This document shows positions 36,871 to 50,400 of a stretch of 64,000 nt of DNA, one piece after another (the stretch's first letter is position 1; each line of letters starts with the position of its first letter). A model generated the notes under the pieces. It saw only the letters and a list, made by a program, of their open reading frames with translations. It was not told the DNA's origin and made no database searches. The DNA is from Sthenelais limicola (lineage: Eukaryota > Annelida > Polychaeta > Phyllodocida > Sigalionidae). A program made the translations under genes and the position numbers. The stretch covers positions 55,882,986-55,946,985 of the forward strand of contig OW804097.1 of assembly GCA_942159475.1 (NCBI GenBank). The letters are read 5' to 3'.

Positions 36871-38279
36871 ATACTTTTTGAGATTTGTAACTTCCTTCCT
36901 CATCGATTGGTTCATTGGTTTTTGATTTAGTTATGGGACAGTCTTCCTTTACATATAGACGAGCGAGTAAAGATTGTATAGTTATTCTAAAATCTCTAGC
37001 ATATATGATCCCAAGTTTATCAGCGTAGCTGCTGCTGTGCGCAGAAAATATTTCCCATCATCTTGTTTACAGTTTTTTCTCTAAAAGTCCTAACTATAGA
37101 AGACAAAAATTATCAATACACAAATTAGAAGGCACAGGGTAACGAATGAGCTACATACAAAAGCCTATAAAACAGCAGGAACACTTTGTTAAATGTAATG
37201 AATTTTATTTTCAGAAATTTGAAAATAGCAAAATGGCGCATCCCGAAATATGATTTTACAATCTGATTCACCATTGATACGGGACTATGGTTTGATTTAA
37301 ATTAGGCACTGACAATCTTTTCACTGAAGAATTTGGTTTTCGACCTATTCCATCCAGAATAATCTTGAACATAATAAATAAATTATTTGAATACTTAAAA
37401 ATTAGCTATAATGGTTAAAGACATGTATAGTTATCATATTTCTACAACGATTCATCACAGACATATATCCATAATTTTATCACAGATCATTGCTAAGTCA
37501 TTGAAATCTTCATGATAACAGCAGTTACTCGTTACCCAAATAAATAGGGTATCTGGAGATGTTCATTAAAATTACATGGCTGCAGGCAGTTATCATGTAC
37601 GTAAATCCCATTAGTCAATTTCCAATTAGTCAATCCGCTACAGTTTGTTGGAACCATAAGAAAATTTCAATAACCATTGTAGCTCCAGTGCTATTGTTAG
37701 TATATTATATATAAATCATCGCAGACATTCCACCACAGTCCCGTGTGTGCGCTCGGTGGTAGACTCCATCCCACACGGGAAAAACTGGGCAGATTATTAC
37801 CTCAGTATGGCAGTATGGCTACAGTGACTCTACATCAATTTGTCCGATTAAGTAGTTAAGGCACACAATATCTATCTGACAATCATATAGCACATGGGCT
37901 TGGGGGGAAATAATGTAATGCATGATAATCAAGTTCTTTAATGGAAATTGTAAAGATATTCCAGGTAGCGGGGGATCACACCGGGAAGGCTAAACAAGAG
38001 GTCATATAGTGTGATGTATATTTATACATTAATATTGTTGATCAATTATCCACCAGGTGGCACCTCGCACGCTGCAGGTCCACCCCACTCTCTACCTCAC
38101 TTGGCCGTTCGGCACCACTTGTGTTACACCTTTTTCTTGTTTTTTTGTTTGTTTTACAATTCGATACTCAATTTCACATCTATACATGGTAAACAATGAT
38201 TCATAGTCAACAATGAGTCAATTGGGGAAGTTGAAACTCCTGCAACCCGTCCTCTGGCTCAATGATTGCTCTTAGACTG
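36871..38279. other. Region between the convergent VTA1 and sushi-domain genes
   Basis: AT-rich. It should hold the 3'UTR of the minus-strand membrane gene (a TTTATT, the complement of AATAAA, is at 37203-37208) and contains one decayed sushi exon at 37717-37806. Confidence 0.5.
37717..37806 (-). pseudogene. Decayed sushi/CCP exon fragment
   Basis: About 90 bp clearly related to the minus-strand sushi exon at 48279-48443 (shared blocks include GTGTGTGCGC, CCATCCCACAC and CTGGGCAG), but with deletions of about 8 and 2 bases that break the frame. It lies beyond the terminal exon of the intact gene, so it is a remnant of a duplicated exon or neighbouring gene copy. Confidence 0.75.
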
Positions 38280-38452
38280 TCAGTAGAATGATTTATGAAT
38301 AGAAACGACGACATGATGGGTGTGGCCAATAATATCTGACAGGATGATTAATCCTAGGAAGCTGCATACTAACACAATGCACACAGAAGCGATATATGTG
38401 GCTCCAGGGGCTTCCTTTGGCTCTATTGGCACTGGATCCTCTACTGGAATAA
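38280..38452 (-). CDS. Membrane gene, terminal exon: transmembrane helix and tail
   Basis: After VIPVEDPVPIEPKEAPGATY comes the hydrophobic IASVCIVLVCSFLGLIIL and a tail of about 20 residues ending HKSFY and TGA at 38282-38280. Acceptor CATCTTACAG, phase 1, which fits the donor of the last sushi exon. The intervening intron is 9.8 kb because of the retroelement. Confidence 0.75.
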
Positions 38453-41400
38453 CTGTAAGATGCGGGAAGAATAAATATCATTATTAAGAAATGTTTGAGG
38501 GTTTGGGGGCATCTGTTATGTTGGTATATTATAAGGAGAGTGGCGCGAAATAATCAGGTCTTGGGACCATACCCTCCGTCGCTATATTATCATTCACAAC
38601 TAACTTCCTACACATCGATTACACATGTATACAATTTGCATATGAATGCCAATCTTAGTATATTAAATTTATGCATTTCTTTATGCATAACCCGGAAGAT
38701 CTGGATTAAATTCCAAAAGCACATCTCCCTTTTGTCAAAATATGGAACAAATAAAGCATTATGTGAGGTCAATTGGAGGCCTATAACAGAATCCTTGAGT
38801 ATGTATTTAAATAGCGTATCCACTTACACGTTGGTTGGAATCACCGTCAAGAGTGGCCAGAGGGGACGGTCAAATGGTGACCACCGATGGCCATCCTTGA
38901 CCGTCGCTTTTGACCGTCCCCGGTATTTACTTGCACGTCAAAAAGAGCCCACATAACATGGTCACCGTCGGTCGGTGTGCCCCTGGGGACTTTTGATTTA
39001 TTACTGTATGGACATTTCTGGTCATATTTCTACATACATATTAGCAAAGCATCGATCTCCAGACTCTACCAAACTCTCCTTGATATTACCAGATATATTA
39101 ATTTGAAATATATATTTCAAAACTAGGCTTGGCAAACTGAGCCATGTTCACTGCCTTGTGTTATGGGACTGGATTTTCAGCGGCTAGAGAGAGTGAGCTG
39201 TAGTGAGACTTCTTATATTGTTCTTATTGTCCCTGATCGATCTGCATATTATCTAATATTGATATTTATCTTCGCAACGGTTATTAGTTAAATCATTAAT
39301 TTGAATTCTAAATTAATTGTTTCTTTTCTGTTTTTTTTCCCAAGCCAAAGGTGCTTATGATCTTGATGAGCCTCCTGTTTATTCCTGTTCACTTCTGTGA
39401 AGTTTAGAGTATACTTGTACATTTATTTTTATCGTTTAAATCATCTCCTTAGATAGAGAAAATAATAATTTCCCGACCTAATATTCACGGGTTTATACCC
39501 TGGAACTTATTTACAGAAAAATAAAGAAAAAGGTGTCAGAAACAGCTCAAGTAGCTGTCTAACAAGTAATTTAAAAGTTAAAAATACACAAATCGACCAA
39601 AGAGAGGTTGTCAATTCACTCCAGCTGAGTGCGCCAACTAAGGTGACCCAGGAAGAGGTAACTGCGTAGATTCAGAAAAGATTGGAGATATTTAAACATT
39701 ATATACAGGTGAAATAAGGTTTTAAAGAGGTTAAATGATACCAAACAGTACATAAACTTAAATACGACCGAGAGGTACACATTGCAAAAACATAGAATAC
39801 AGATTATATAAGTAGGTCGATCAGGCAGCAGCGGTCGGTGGTCATCTTGATCGTGTTCGATCCCGTCCCTCCAGACGTGTAGACACAGTAAAATTATAGC
39901 TTGGTTATGTAAGGAGATGGTTACCTCCGGAAATATCTAGTGATCATTTTCCATTATTTTGTTACATAACATTAGAATAATTCCTCCCATTAAGGCCTTT
40001 TTCCATAATTAGTAATTACAAAATTTATTCCTATGCCCTAGCATAGCAAACGCCAACAGATATAAGTAAAACAGCAGCTCCGATGTTTTGGCACATTTCA
40101 CCAACCACGGCAGCCATCATACTTTTATCTGGGTCATTCAATGATGTTTACTCACCGCGCGCTCCCCTACAGGACCTTTGCGACAATTTGGTGACCGGCG
40201 CTGGCTTAGGCTATATTGGTGTAACTACACCAAGAATTTTTTCGTTGCGGCCCATGCGGTTTTCACATGACGGCTGGTCTTGTACGGCTGAAAGATCTTA
40301 GCCGTCAGAATTATGTGTCAGTTAAGTCATTAGGCCAGATAGTCGGAGGAAGCACCGCACCACTTTTTATTCCTTCCGGCCTGCTGCAAGAATTACCAAA
40401 CGTTTTGATATTACCGCATGGAAAGTTCCGGCAAACGACCCTTGCATGGGGAGTGGGGATGTAGCTTCACCAAGCAATTTTTCCTTGCGACCCATCCCGT
40501 TTTCAAGGGATGGTCAGACAGACGGCTGGTCTTGTACTGCTAATAGCTCATAGCCGTCAGTGTCTTGCGGCAGTTAAGCTGTCAAGTCGGACAATCATAG
40601 GGAGAGCGGCAACCCATATTATGCGTTCCCACCGTAAGAATATCAAAACATTTTGATATTTCCGTATGGAAGGTTCCGGCCAACAACTCTCTACTTCCAT
40701 CGACCTAAGTGTTTCAAAAGCTGTTTTATAACTGTTGCAGTGGTGTTCCATCCATGAAAATCGACAACATTATTAATAGAGGAGCTGATAGTGGCAATTG
40801 AGAGAAAGGTGATAGCTGTTCTGAGGGGAACACCTGATTGTTATTGTGGCAAATCAAATGTGGATAAATAATTCGGGATTGTTTGTTAGGTGAATTGTAA
40901 CTATAATTGTAGGGGTAAGCCGTTGGCCATGTTTGGTGACTGGCAGTTCAAATCCAAGCTAAAGAACTATTCAAGATACATTCCTAATTTAAATTGCATT
41001 CAATAGCCAAACATATTCTCTTGACTCAACTGCACAAGTCTCATCATCATATCGCCAATATTTGTAGGCCCTACCTGTTATTCAGTTGTTGCATGTACAA
41101 AATATTAATATATTTAACCACCCATTATTTAAATGATCAAAATACTTATGACTGCTGATAAGTATGATATAAATTATACATCATATTGTAAAATAGAGAT
41201 TTATCTCCCAATATCACATAACAAGATGAAGTAAAAGCATTAATGGAACTAACAAAACATGTAAACTGTAATAATTATATTATACTCCTCCCTCTCTCCC
41301 CCTCTCCACCCTCTGTCTCCCTCCCACTCTACCCTCTGTCTCCCTCCCACTCTGACCTCTCTCCTACTTTCGCCCTCCCTACACTATCCGCCCTATCCCC

Positions 41401-44400
41401 TTCTCCCCTTGCGGTTCATGCGACCAAATGACCATACTTTACGGTCAACGCAAAACCAGAGAAAATATTGCCGGATAAGAGAATTTGGAATAGCCAATGA
41501 TACTGTGTGCTCATGTCACATGACTTCTCTTTTTGTTCGAAAAAAACTAGCCGTACGGAATGGATAACTCCCACCGCATCAACGTTGGGCAAAAAGTTGC
41601 AGCAGTGAAGCTACTAATTGCGCCCCATGCGACCATTCCGACCCGACCTTGCGGCCGCCGCAGAACCGTAGGAAAAACTAGCCGGAATAGAGAGTCGCAT
41701 CAGCCGCAAGGATGAAAAGTTTGGTGTAGCCCTAGCATAAATATTGCCCTACAAGAGCGAAGGTAGGTCTGTCACAGAATACACCTCAAAAGTAGTCTTT
41801 TCAATATTGCTGACTTACGAAAAAAATAGTTTGCCAATAGGAAGGTGTAGTCAATGATCACATGATTCAGACTGTGATAGACCCTATATGCGTGGGTCGA
41901 TAGCGCTGGCTAGGCAATAGATAACGATTTCCTTCATGAATTAACTTTAGTACGCCCGCAGGCCGATGCAACCTGGTGTATGGAAGCACGTCCTTTGACG
42001 TCATCTGCACCGTCCTTTGATAATTATTTTAGATTTTCAATAACGTAATTTCAAGTCATTGTGAGTAACTTTAACTTTTGTTAGCTGTAAGTTAGCATAA
42101 TTTTATTATGTAACCATTACGTTATCTTACATAGTAATTAAGCTGCTGGTTTAAACAAATTAAATTTTTCTTATCTCCACATCTCTAAATTATGTAACCT
42201 TAAGGGTGGTAAGCTCTGCGGTAAGGTCTGCGGTAAGCCTTGTGATGGTGCTGTGTTGGTGAGGAGTGGCGAGGTCCTGCCTACATGGTTCACTGACCAT
42301 GTAGGCAAGGACCTCGTCAATCATCACTGTGATCATTATTAAAAATCAGTGGAGCATGAGAGACGTGGTGGGCCTCCCTCTTCTAAATTACCTACTTCAA
42401 CATATTACATAACTCCCTCATATATAAGCCCTGCTGCCCTCCGTTCAAACCACACTTTCGAATTTAGCTTCGGCGTCGCCACTTCGCTCACCTCACCGTC
42501 TCCTGCTGTACCAGTTGGCCCCCTATACGGCTGCCAGCATTTCTCACATATTCACATATGTCAACCACTAGAACACAGACAGCCAGACGGGAAGAAATGG
42601 CTGATCTTATAGGTGACGATTTCTTGACTGAAGCCCAAGAAAGTGCCGCTACAAAGGGCGCTGCCCGAAAGAAGTAGACGGGCTACGTTAGCCAGCCTAC
42701 TTCAGAGAATGGACCAACAGACGGAAATCAGCAACCGCCTACTCCGAATGGTCGAGCAGAAACAGGTGATATCTCCTCTTGTTCTCTCCCCGGGGCAGGG
42801 TCAACTAAGGGCTGGAAAGAATAAGGTAGTTAGCTCCCCCGCTAAGAAAACTAGTCCAAAGGGAAGTGTGCCTAAGTCAAGAAAGAAACATTTCTCCACG
42901 TCCTCCGAGGACTATAGCCTATCTGATTCAAGCCCAACTACTAAGAAGCAAATTAAACGAGCAACTGAAATGCTAGAGCCCAAGTTCCGCCGCACTAAAG
43001 GTAATCCTAAGAAAATCGATCAACACATTAAAAGGTACAGGCCTTTTGCCTATTTAGAAAGGGATTCCCAAAGGAAAATCATTAAGAACTCCCATCCTGA
43101 TGAATTGTCCTTCAACGAACATGTATCTGGTTTATGTGCAATGGCCGCAGACGCGGCCGAAGAAGGTACGGAAGAACACGGGATAATGGTACATATTGGT
43201 CAAATTGCAGATGATAATACTTCCATCCCCTGGGAAAATGTACGTGCCTTTTCAAACGTAGTTATAGCAAACGTTGCAAGGGGCAAGTGGGAATGGGACG
43301 ATATTGCGCACATAGAGAGGGCCCGTACTGATAAATACATAAAGGCAAAATCTATTGACGACGTCGTTTGGTCTGTCCCATGCCCCCAATTCAATAAAGG
43401 AAGGTGTGACAATCAAGAAACCCACTCTGTCGGCCAAGTACTAATGAAGCACATATGTGCTTTCTGTGCCACAAATGGATTTGAAAACCCTCACACGTGT
43501 AGAGCTTGTAACAAGAGGAGAGGTAACTACACAGGTAAACCTGACGATAAGAAGGATGGCAAACCGCCCTATAAACCCTCAAATAACAGGGATAATACTA
43601 GTAATTGACTATCTTCTCCAAAGGTCCCCCCTCATAGCACCAGCTACGATAAAAATACAAAGGGGGAAAAACAACTCAATCACGATCACCTCACTAAAAT
43701 AGATTTACCGCCACCCGCATCACGACTAACTAGCTCTCTTGACATTGAAATTGATCATCTAGAATTTGAAGTGGATAGCATAACACCAGTATATGATAGT
43801 GACGCATATTTCGGTCGCAGCATATATCCCTCCACTGAACTCTCTAAAATAATGAAACTAGAGCATGAAAATGCGTGGCCCTATCCATCGGAAGAAGCAG
43901 CCCAATCAAATCTATTACATGCCTACACATCTGTACGTCAATTTGCTCTCCCAAATGTACTGGGGGCCCGAGTCCCAATTGTAACATGTAACAACATTCA
44001 CAACTGGCGAGCATTCGCCACAGGCCATATGGATGATGACTGGATCATAGATTTAATCGAGTTCGGATTTCCACTTCAATTTAGAGGACCTCCGCCATCC
44101 ATATCCCCTACTTACCAAAACCACCCCTCCGCCGTGGCCTTTGATCAACACGTAGTTAACTATATTGACAAGGAACGCGGCCTAGGCGCTCTAATAGGTC
44201 CTTTTGCTGCTCCACCATTCACCCCGTGGTGCAACATAGCTCCAATAGGTCTAGGTCTAGGCCTAAGTCATCTATAACAGAAAGACGCATAATTGTGGAT
44301 TTGTCCCACCCCAAGGAAACTGGCCCAAATTCACAAATAACTAAAAACTCAATCTTTGGCAAAAGCGTCTTCCACTGTCTCCCCTCCGTCGCCGACGCAG

Positions 44401-47400
44401 TCGAGACCATAATTCAACACAACTTTGAGGTTAAGCTGGCCTCTATTGACATCTCACGCGCATACCGCAACTTCGCCCTCAATCCTATTGACTGGCCTTT
44501 GAACTGTATGCAGCACGATGGGAAGTTTTTTGTCAATACTAGCATGCCATTCGGCACACGCATCAGCTCGCTGTACATGCAGCGCATGGCCAACTTTATC
44601 TCTCGCGCACTCCACGAAAAGGGGGTAGAAAGTATTATCTATTTAGATGATGCCCTCTTGATTTGCCCAATCGATGACAACCCACAAAACAAGTTTGACA
44701 TAGCCCGCAGCGTCATTCGAGCACTAGGCCTCCCAATAGCCTGGGAGAAGATCATCTCCCCAAGCTCCTCGATTAAGTTCCTAGGAATAATAATTGATGT
44801 AGAAAAAAGAGAGTTAAGACTACCAGAAAAGAAGGTCGCTGGCTTCCTCGCTCTCGCCCGCCAAGTTAGTGTCAAACATATGATCTCTAAGAAGACATTG
44901 CAGTCAATTGTAGGCCATATCAATCATATTGGACACGTAGTAAAACCGGCCCGCCTATTTATGAATAGACTACTGGAAACACTCAGAGAAGCCTCTGAAT
45001 CTGGGATATTAGTGGGTGTCGACATAAAGAGGGACCTGAGTTGGTTTATCCGTTTCTTGTCCCAACATAATGCTCGATCCATGATACTCCCCAACTTTGA
45101 ACCAACCATCACCATACATGCTGACTCTTGCCTCACCGGGGGAGGTGGGTGGTCGGAAAAAATCTGCTATTCAATCGTCTACCCCAAGAATCGCATAAAG
45201 GGAATGCATATCTCACAATTGGAAGCATTAAACTGTCTTATTGCCGTTAGGACCATCTGCTTTGATTGCTATGACTGTGCCATTCTTATTACACATCAGC
45301 CCAGCTGAGGAAAGCCGGGCCGCCCATCTCATTGCCAAACATAAACTAAGTGAGATAAAGCCTCACAGAGACTCTATGAATTTTCGATCGTTCATATAAT
45401 TTCAGATCCCATCATCAACTCGCTCTTCAAGGCCGCAGAAGACCGCCAAACCACAGCAATTCGACCGGGCACGCTATCTAACCACAAGTCGATACTATCT
45501 AGGTTTGTGGTTTTTTGCTGTCGATGCAAGAGTGACTTTGAGGCACCCCCCAATGATGTGATATGTGCCTTCGTGGAGAAGTGTGTGATGGCAGGTAACA
45601 CTTCTCAGACCGTGAAGAACTACATCTCATCGCTGTCCTCCTGCTACCGCAACATGGGCCTTAGCTCGGCCCCCTTTACTTCTCACCAAGTCAAGAACGC
45701 CTTACTTTCTGTGTCCAAGAATGTGAGGCACTACCACCAGCCGGCGCCACCAGTCACCCCAGCCCTGTTGGAGAAGGTGATCAAGGTTGCCGCGTCCCTC
45801 TCCAATGGCAACTCATTGAGGGCCGCATACCTACTCCTGTTTCATACGTTTATGAGACAATCCAACATTGCTGCCAAGACAACGGCCCACTTCGGCACAA
45901 GTCGCCATCTGACGAGAGCTGATGTCACCGTCTACGACGATCGAGTATCTGTCATATATAAGTGGTCTAAATCCTTCCAGATCGCAGGCCCCCCACGAAC
46001 AATTGTGATCCCGGCCCTGGAGGGCTCTCCACTATGCCCAAGGCGGGCTATAATCCGGATGCTCAAGTCTGTGCCTACCACACACCCCCTGGACCCATTC
46101 ATCATGTTCCAAGACGGCAAGAACATGACTATATCTTATCTCCGAAAGATCTGGGCCCATATCTTAAAGGCCCTCAAGATCCCTGACGCAGAACTAACCA
46201 CCTTACATGGGCTTCGACGCGGGGGTGCTAGCCATGTACTCCAAGTCGACCCCTCATCAAGGCAACATATCAAAACCCATGGATGTTGGGCTACAGACTC
46301 TGTTGACCGTTATTTGCCTCCCCCATCTACTCAAAAAGTATTTACGGCTATGAAAAAATCTCTTTCTCGTCCTTTGGATTAATCTTTTACCAATTTATAA
46401 ATCAATTCTTTTATTCAATATCCACATTCATGTATAATTTTAATCTAATCATTATAAAACAATTCTCATTTTATATCAACTTTTATATAACAAAACAATT
46501 CATTTAACCATTGTCAAATAAAATATATTTATCCATACCCGTCGTTGTTCTCTCATGGTGATCACTATTGAAAATCAGTGGAGCATGAGAGACGCGGCGG
46601 GCCTCCCTCTTCTAAATTACCTACTTCAACATATTACATAACTCCCTCATATATAAGCCCTGCTGCCCTCCGTTCAAACCACACTTTCGAATTTAGCTTC
46701 CACCCTCCCAACCCTACAATTCTAATCATTTAAAAATCAATTCTTTTATTCAATATCCACATTCATGTATAATTTTAATCTAATCCTATATAAAATAATT
46801 CTCATTTTATATCAACTTTTATATAACAAAACAATTCATTTAACCATTGTCAAATAAAATATATTCATCCATACCCATCGTTGTTCTCTCATGACCTACA
46901 AAACCAGCACAAACCATCGCAAGGCTTACCGCAGAGCTTACCGCATCCAGTGGAGACCACCTTTTACATAACGTTGCATAACTGATTTGACTACGCAATT
47001 TTTCATAATTTTAATTACGTTTTATTACGTAACATTACATAGCACTGTTGCCCATGTATTTTTCATAATTATTAATTATTTTATTGTGCAGTTATTACAT
47101 AAGGTTACGCAGTACTGTTGGCTGCATTAAAAAACACATTCCATATTTTTAATTTATTACGTAATCAATTTACATAAGACTACGCAATATTATGCAACGT
47201 TATGCAATATATTTTTAATTACATCATGTCCTGTACAGGTAGAAATTTCGATATGTCACCTCAAATTACTATGTTTTTGTTTTTATTATATAACCTTATA
47301 TAACACTTCCGCCTATTACATAATATTATAACATTAAGCCTTATGCAACAATTATGTCATCTTTTTTGTTAATATCGCTAGAACTCTCATTTTTCATATA

Positions 47401-50400
47401 TCCTACCTGCATGCTGGCCTGTGCCAGACTGAATATTAATTACTAGTGATTGGACGGCTTCACTGTCCATTCAGAGGGGAGCCGTGCCTGCGCGCAGGTC
47501 TCCCCTCGCATATATGGGGTACTCTGACCCCTCATTATTAACTTATCGTACCATCTGATTACACCTTAATTACCATCATACCAGGGATAAACCTCTCTTC
47601 ATACTCTATGATATTTCTTCCTCGTCCTTTGTGTTACACTACGTATAACACAATCATTAATCCGAATAGATCACATATTTAGTCTGTTTGTGCAAGAGCT
47701 ATCCCCGGTAGTACCCTCATGATGGAAACTTATTTAATATGGACAATTCTTAGACATTATTATTACATCGTCGTCACAGGTGGCAATAATACAATGCTCA
47801 GAGTAAAACAGTACTTAATACTAACAAATATTCATACATATTTCCACTTTTTAAGTCGAAATAGTCGAAATAATCACTAAGAATACCAATAATTAATCAT
47901 AAATCAATAGAAATGATAGAAATAAATGTACAAATGAACTCCAAACTATTCACCAAAATGGTCATTAGCATATTCGGCACCAGGAAACACCCCCATATCG
48001 AAATAGGCAGTAAAATGGCAATAATTGAATACAAATCAATTGAAACGATAAAATAAACTTAAAAATAAATGTACGAATGTACAAAGAATTGATTAGTCAA
48101 TTCTTTGATCGAAGGTGTGACCGTCGAGCGGGAGTAAAGGTGTAACCAAGAGATTTTTCATTACGGCCCATCCGGTTTTCACCTTGTGGCCGCACGGTAG
48201 GCTACCGAACCGACGTGTAAGTGGATAACGCGCTTAGATGTAAATCTCATTAAGGGAATTATGGAGCAAACAGCTTACCACACTCGTTGTAAGGAGGCTG
48301 CCATGCTCCTAAGGCACTACATTCAGCAGTGAAGGTTATATTGGGGTTAACATCACAGAAATATTCCACTGCAGTCCTGTGTGTGCGCCTGGTGGTATTG
48401 ACAGACACCCCATCCCACACAGCAAAGGCTGGGCAGGTCACCTCTGTATTTACAAGATAAGGTTTTAAGGTAGTCATGAAATTAGTGTAACAACCTTTCT
48501 TGAGTTGAACCTAGTGTCATCTATATGGTTAGGTCCTGTAATGTATTTTAGAAATAGATGAATCTACTGCATTTTGTATCAAATGTAGGCCCTATAGCTG
48601 AATGAATTTGTTTTTATGAGATCTATAGATGACTTGGCATTTTGTCCTATGTCGACTTGACCTTGGGACTCACATGTAACGAAATTCTAAACAATTGTTT
48701 TAAGATTTTTGTGTAATCCCCATAAACTAGATAAATCTCCTGCTCTCCCGGTTTTCCACATATCTATTTTACCAACCTTACCATTTATAGAACATTTAAT
48801 CATTTTTGTAACTGAAGCTTCTCCTTCCATTTGGACTCCTCAATTATTTAAAATTTCTATTACATTTACATACTGTCCAATCTCTCGCCCTATTGTCCGA
48901 TTTAATCTCTCATAGTAATGTCTCATTCAATCTTACCTCTACAGTCAGTAGGGATATTCGTCCAATCAGCGTTTTCGTTACAAACTGCTCTCTGACGTCT
49001 TGTCTGGTCCGGAAACCAGTAACCATGGATACATCGATACGTCACTTCCGATAAATAGCTTAACATTCCTAATGTCTGAGATGCGTACTTCACTTCTCGA
49101 GGAGTCGGGCATTCCAGAGCTAAACATTCCATGAAGAATTATGCTATAGTAAATTATATTATATTTATATAAGGGGGAGGGGGTATTTTTATGTTCAATA
49201 GTTTTAAAGTTTGTAGTGGTAGTCTTCGTTTAATGGTTAGCCTAGTAGTGTTGCTAGAAACATGTTAGAAGTATATGAAAAGTATTGGTATCCAGGGTGC
49301 ATGGTTGGTAGTTTTACAGTTGGTAGTTTTATGTTTGGTATTTTTGCTAGAACTCTGTTACCTCACCTTGACACATAGAATAATTAGCTCGAGGTAACCA
49401 CGTGCCGTCATTCTGACAGAAGAGTGAGATGGTCCTGTTAAAATTTCCAGCAGGGAAGACATAGCCTGGCTCACAGGTGATATCCATATCCTCGCCCGCA
49501 TGGGCTAATGTAGGGCCTGTAGTCAGGTTATACTGTGCCAGATCTAGCCTGCATTCCACATCTGGCGAATTTAAATGATATGTTCATGGATATATGAATC
49601 ATAATTGATCTTAGGACTATATTAAAACCAAGAATTGGTGGTTAAAATTTCCTCATGATAATGTTTTGCATTTTCCCATGAAATATGCAGCAAAAGTAAA
49701 CTTCACTGTTACAGACACACTTGGGACTTGGTTTCACGTGTTCACAAATATATGGAGGGTGTCCAGATTAAAGAGGGGTCACTATAATAAAATGTGTGTT
49801 ATATGGTTTGTTCAACTGTCCTTAAAAGTGAGGTGCCTGGACTGGAGATGTGTCCACCGTAAAGGCTTTATCACTTTTGTTTGTACCATAAAAGTTTATA
49901 ATTAATACATCTCGAAATACCTCTCTATACATCTCTAGTGATCAGAAAAAAGGTTGCTGAATTGAATCAACAGGTCTCAATATGTCAATCGGCAAACTCA
50001 ATCTAAATTTTAATTTCAATCAAATACTCACGTCTACAAATGACATTTACTGGTGTCCACTGGAAGGTAGCCCGACACAGAGCCGGTCCTGTATTGCTTA
50101 CTGCAGTGAAGCCTTCTCGACATTTATAACTCACTGATGTCCCAACCTCTGCTTTGTCTGTACTTCCTACTGCATTAGCGAAACTGGGTACCGGTGGACA
50201 TCTGTTATCTATGCAGGGAAAAAAGAATTTTCATTTTGCGTGCATTAAACACTATAAGCAGATCTAATCTAAGAACGAGAAACATAACCTCGAATATACA
50301 GGGTAACTAACAACGAGATCGACAGTTAACTGTCTTATTATATATATATATATGGTTTTAATGATATATCTAGATTCAGAATCAGTTTTTAGTCATAAAG

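Larger units (their letters stand above)
38453..42205. other. Last intron of the membrane gene, left part: repeats only
   Basis: No coding exon found. Contains a hairpin (38862-38921), a 250-bp tandem duplication (about 40210-40690), a CCCTCTCC-type pyrimidine-rich tract (41281-41415) and further sequence related to the 40.2-40.7 kb repeats (41420-41760). Confidence 0.6.
42329..46893 (+). mobile_element. PAT/Ngaro-type tyrosine-recombinase retrotransposon
   Basis: About 4.56 kb, on the + strand, inside the last intron of the minus-strand membrane gene. The structure is A1 - ORFs - B1 - A2 - B2: A1 42329-42471 equals A2 46558-46700 (4 differences in 143), and B1 46399-46557 equals B2 46734-46893 with few differences. 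Such split direct repeats are known from the PAT and Ngaro groups of DIRS-like elements, which integrate through a circular intermediate using a tyrosine recombinase and so make no target duplication. ORFs: gag-like, RT-RNase H, recombinase. Near-identical repeats point to recent activity, but frame breaks in the ORFs make this copy probably defective. Confidence 0.92.

Noticed and set aside
42349..42612. 87-codon ORF at the start of the retroelement
   Set aside because: It lies mostly in repeat A1 and would overlap the gag-like ORF; no recognised motif.
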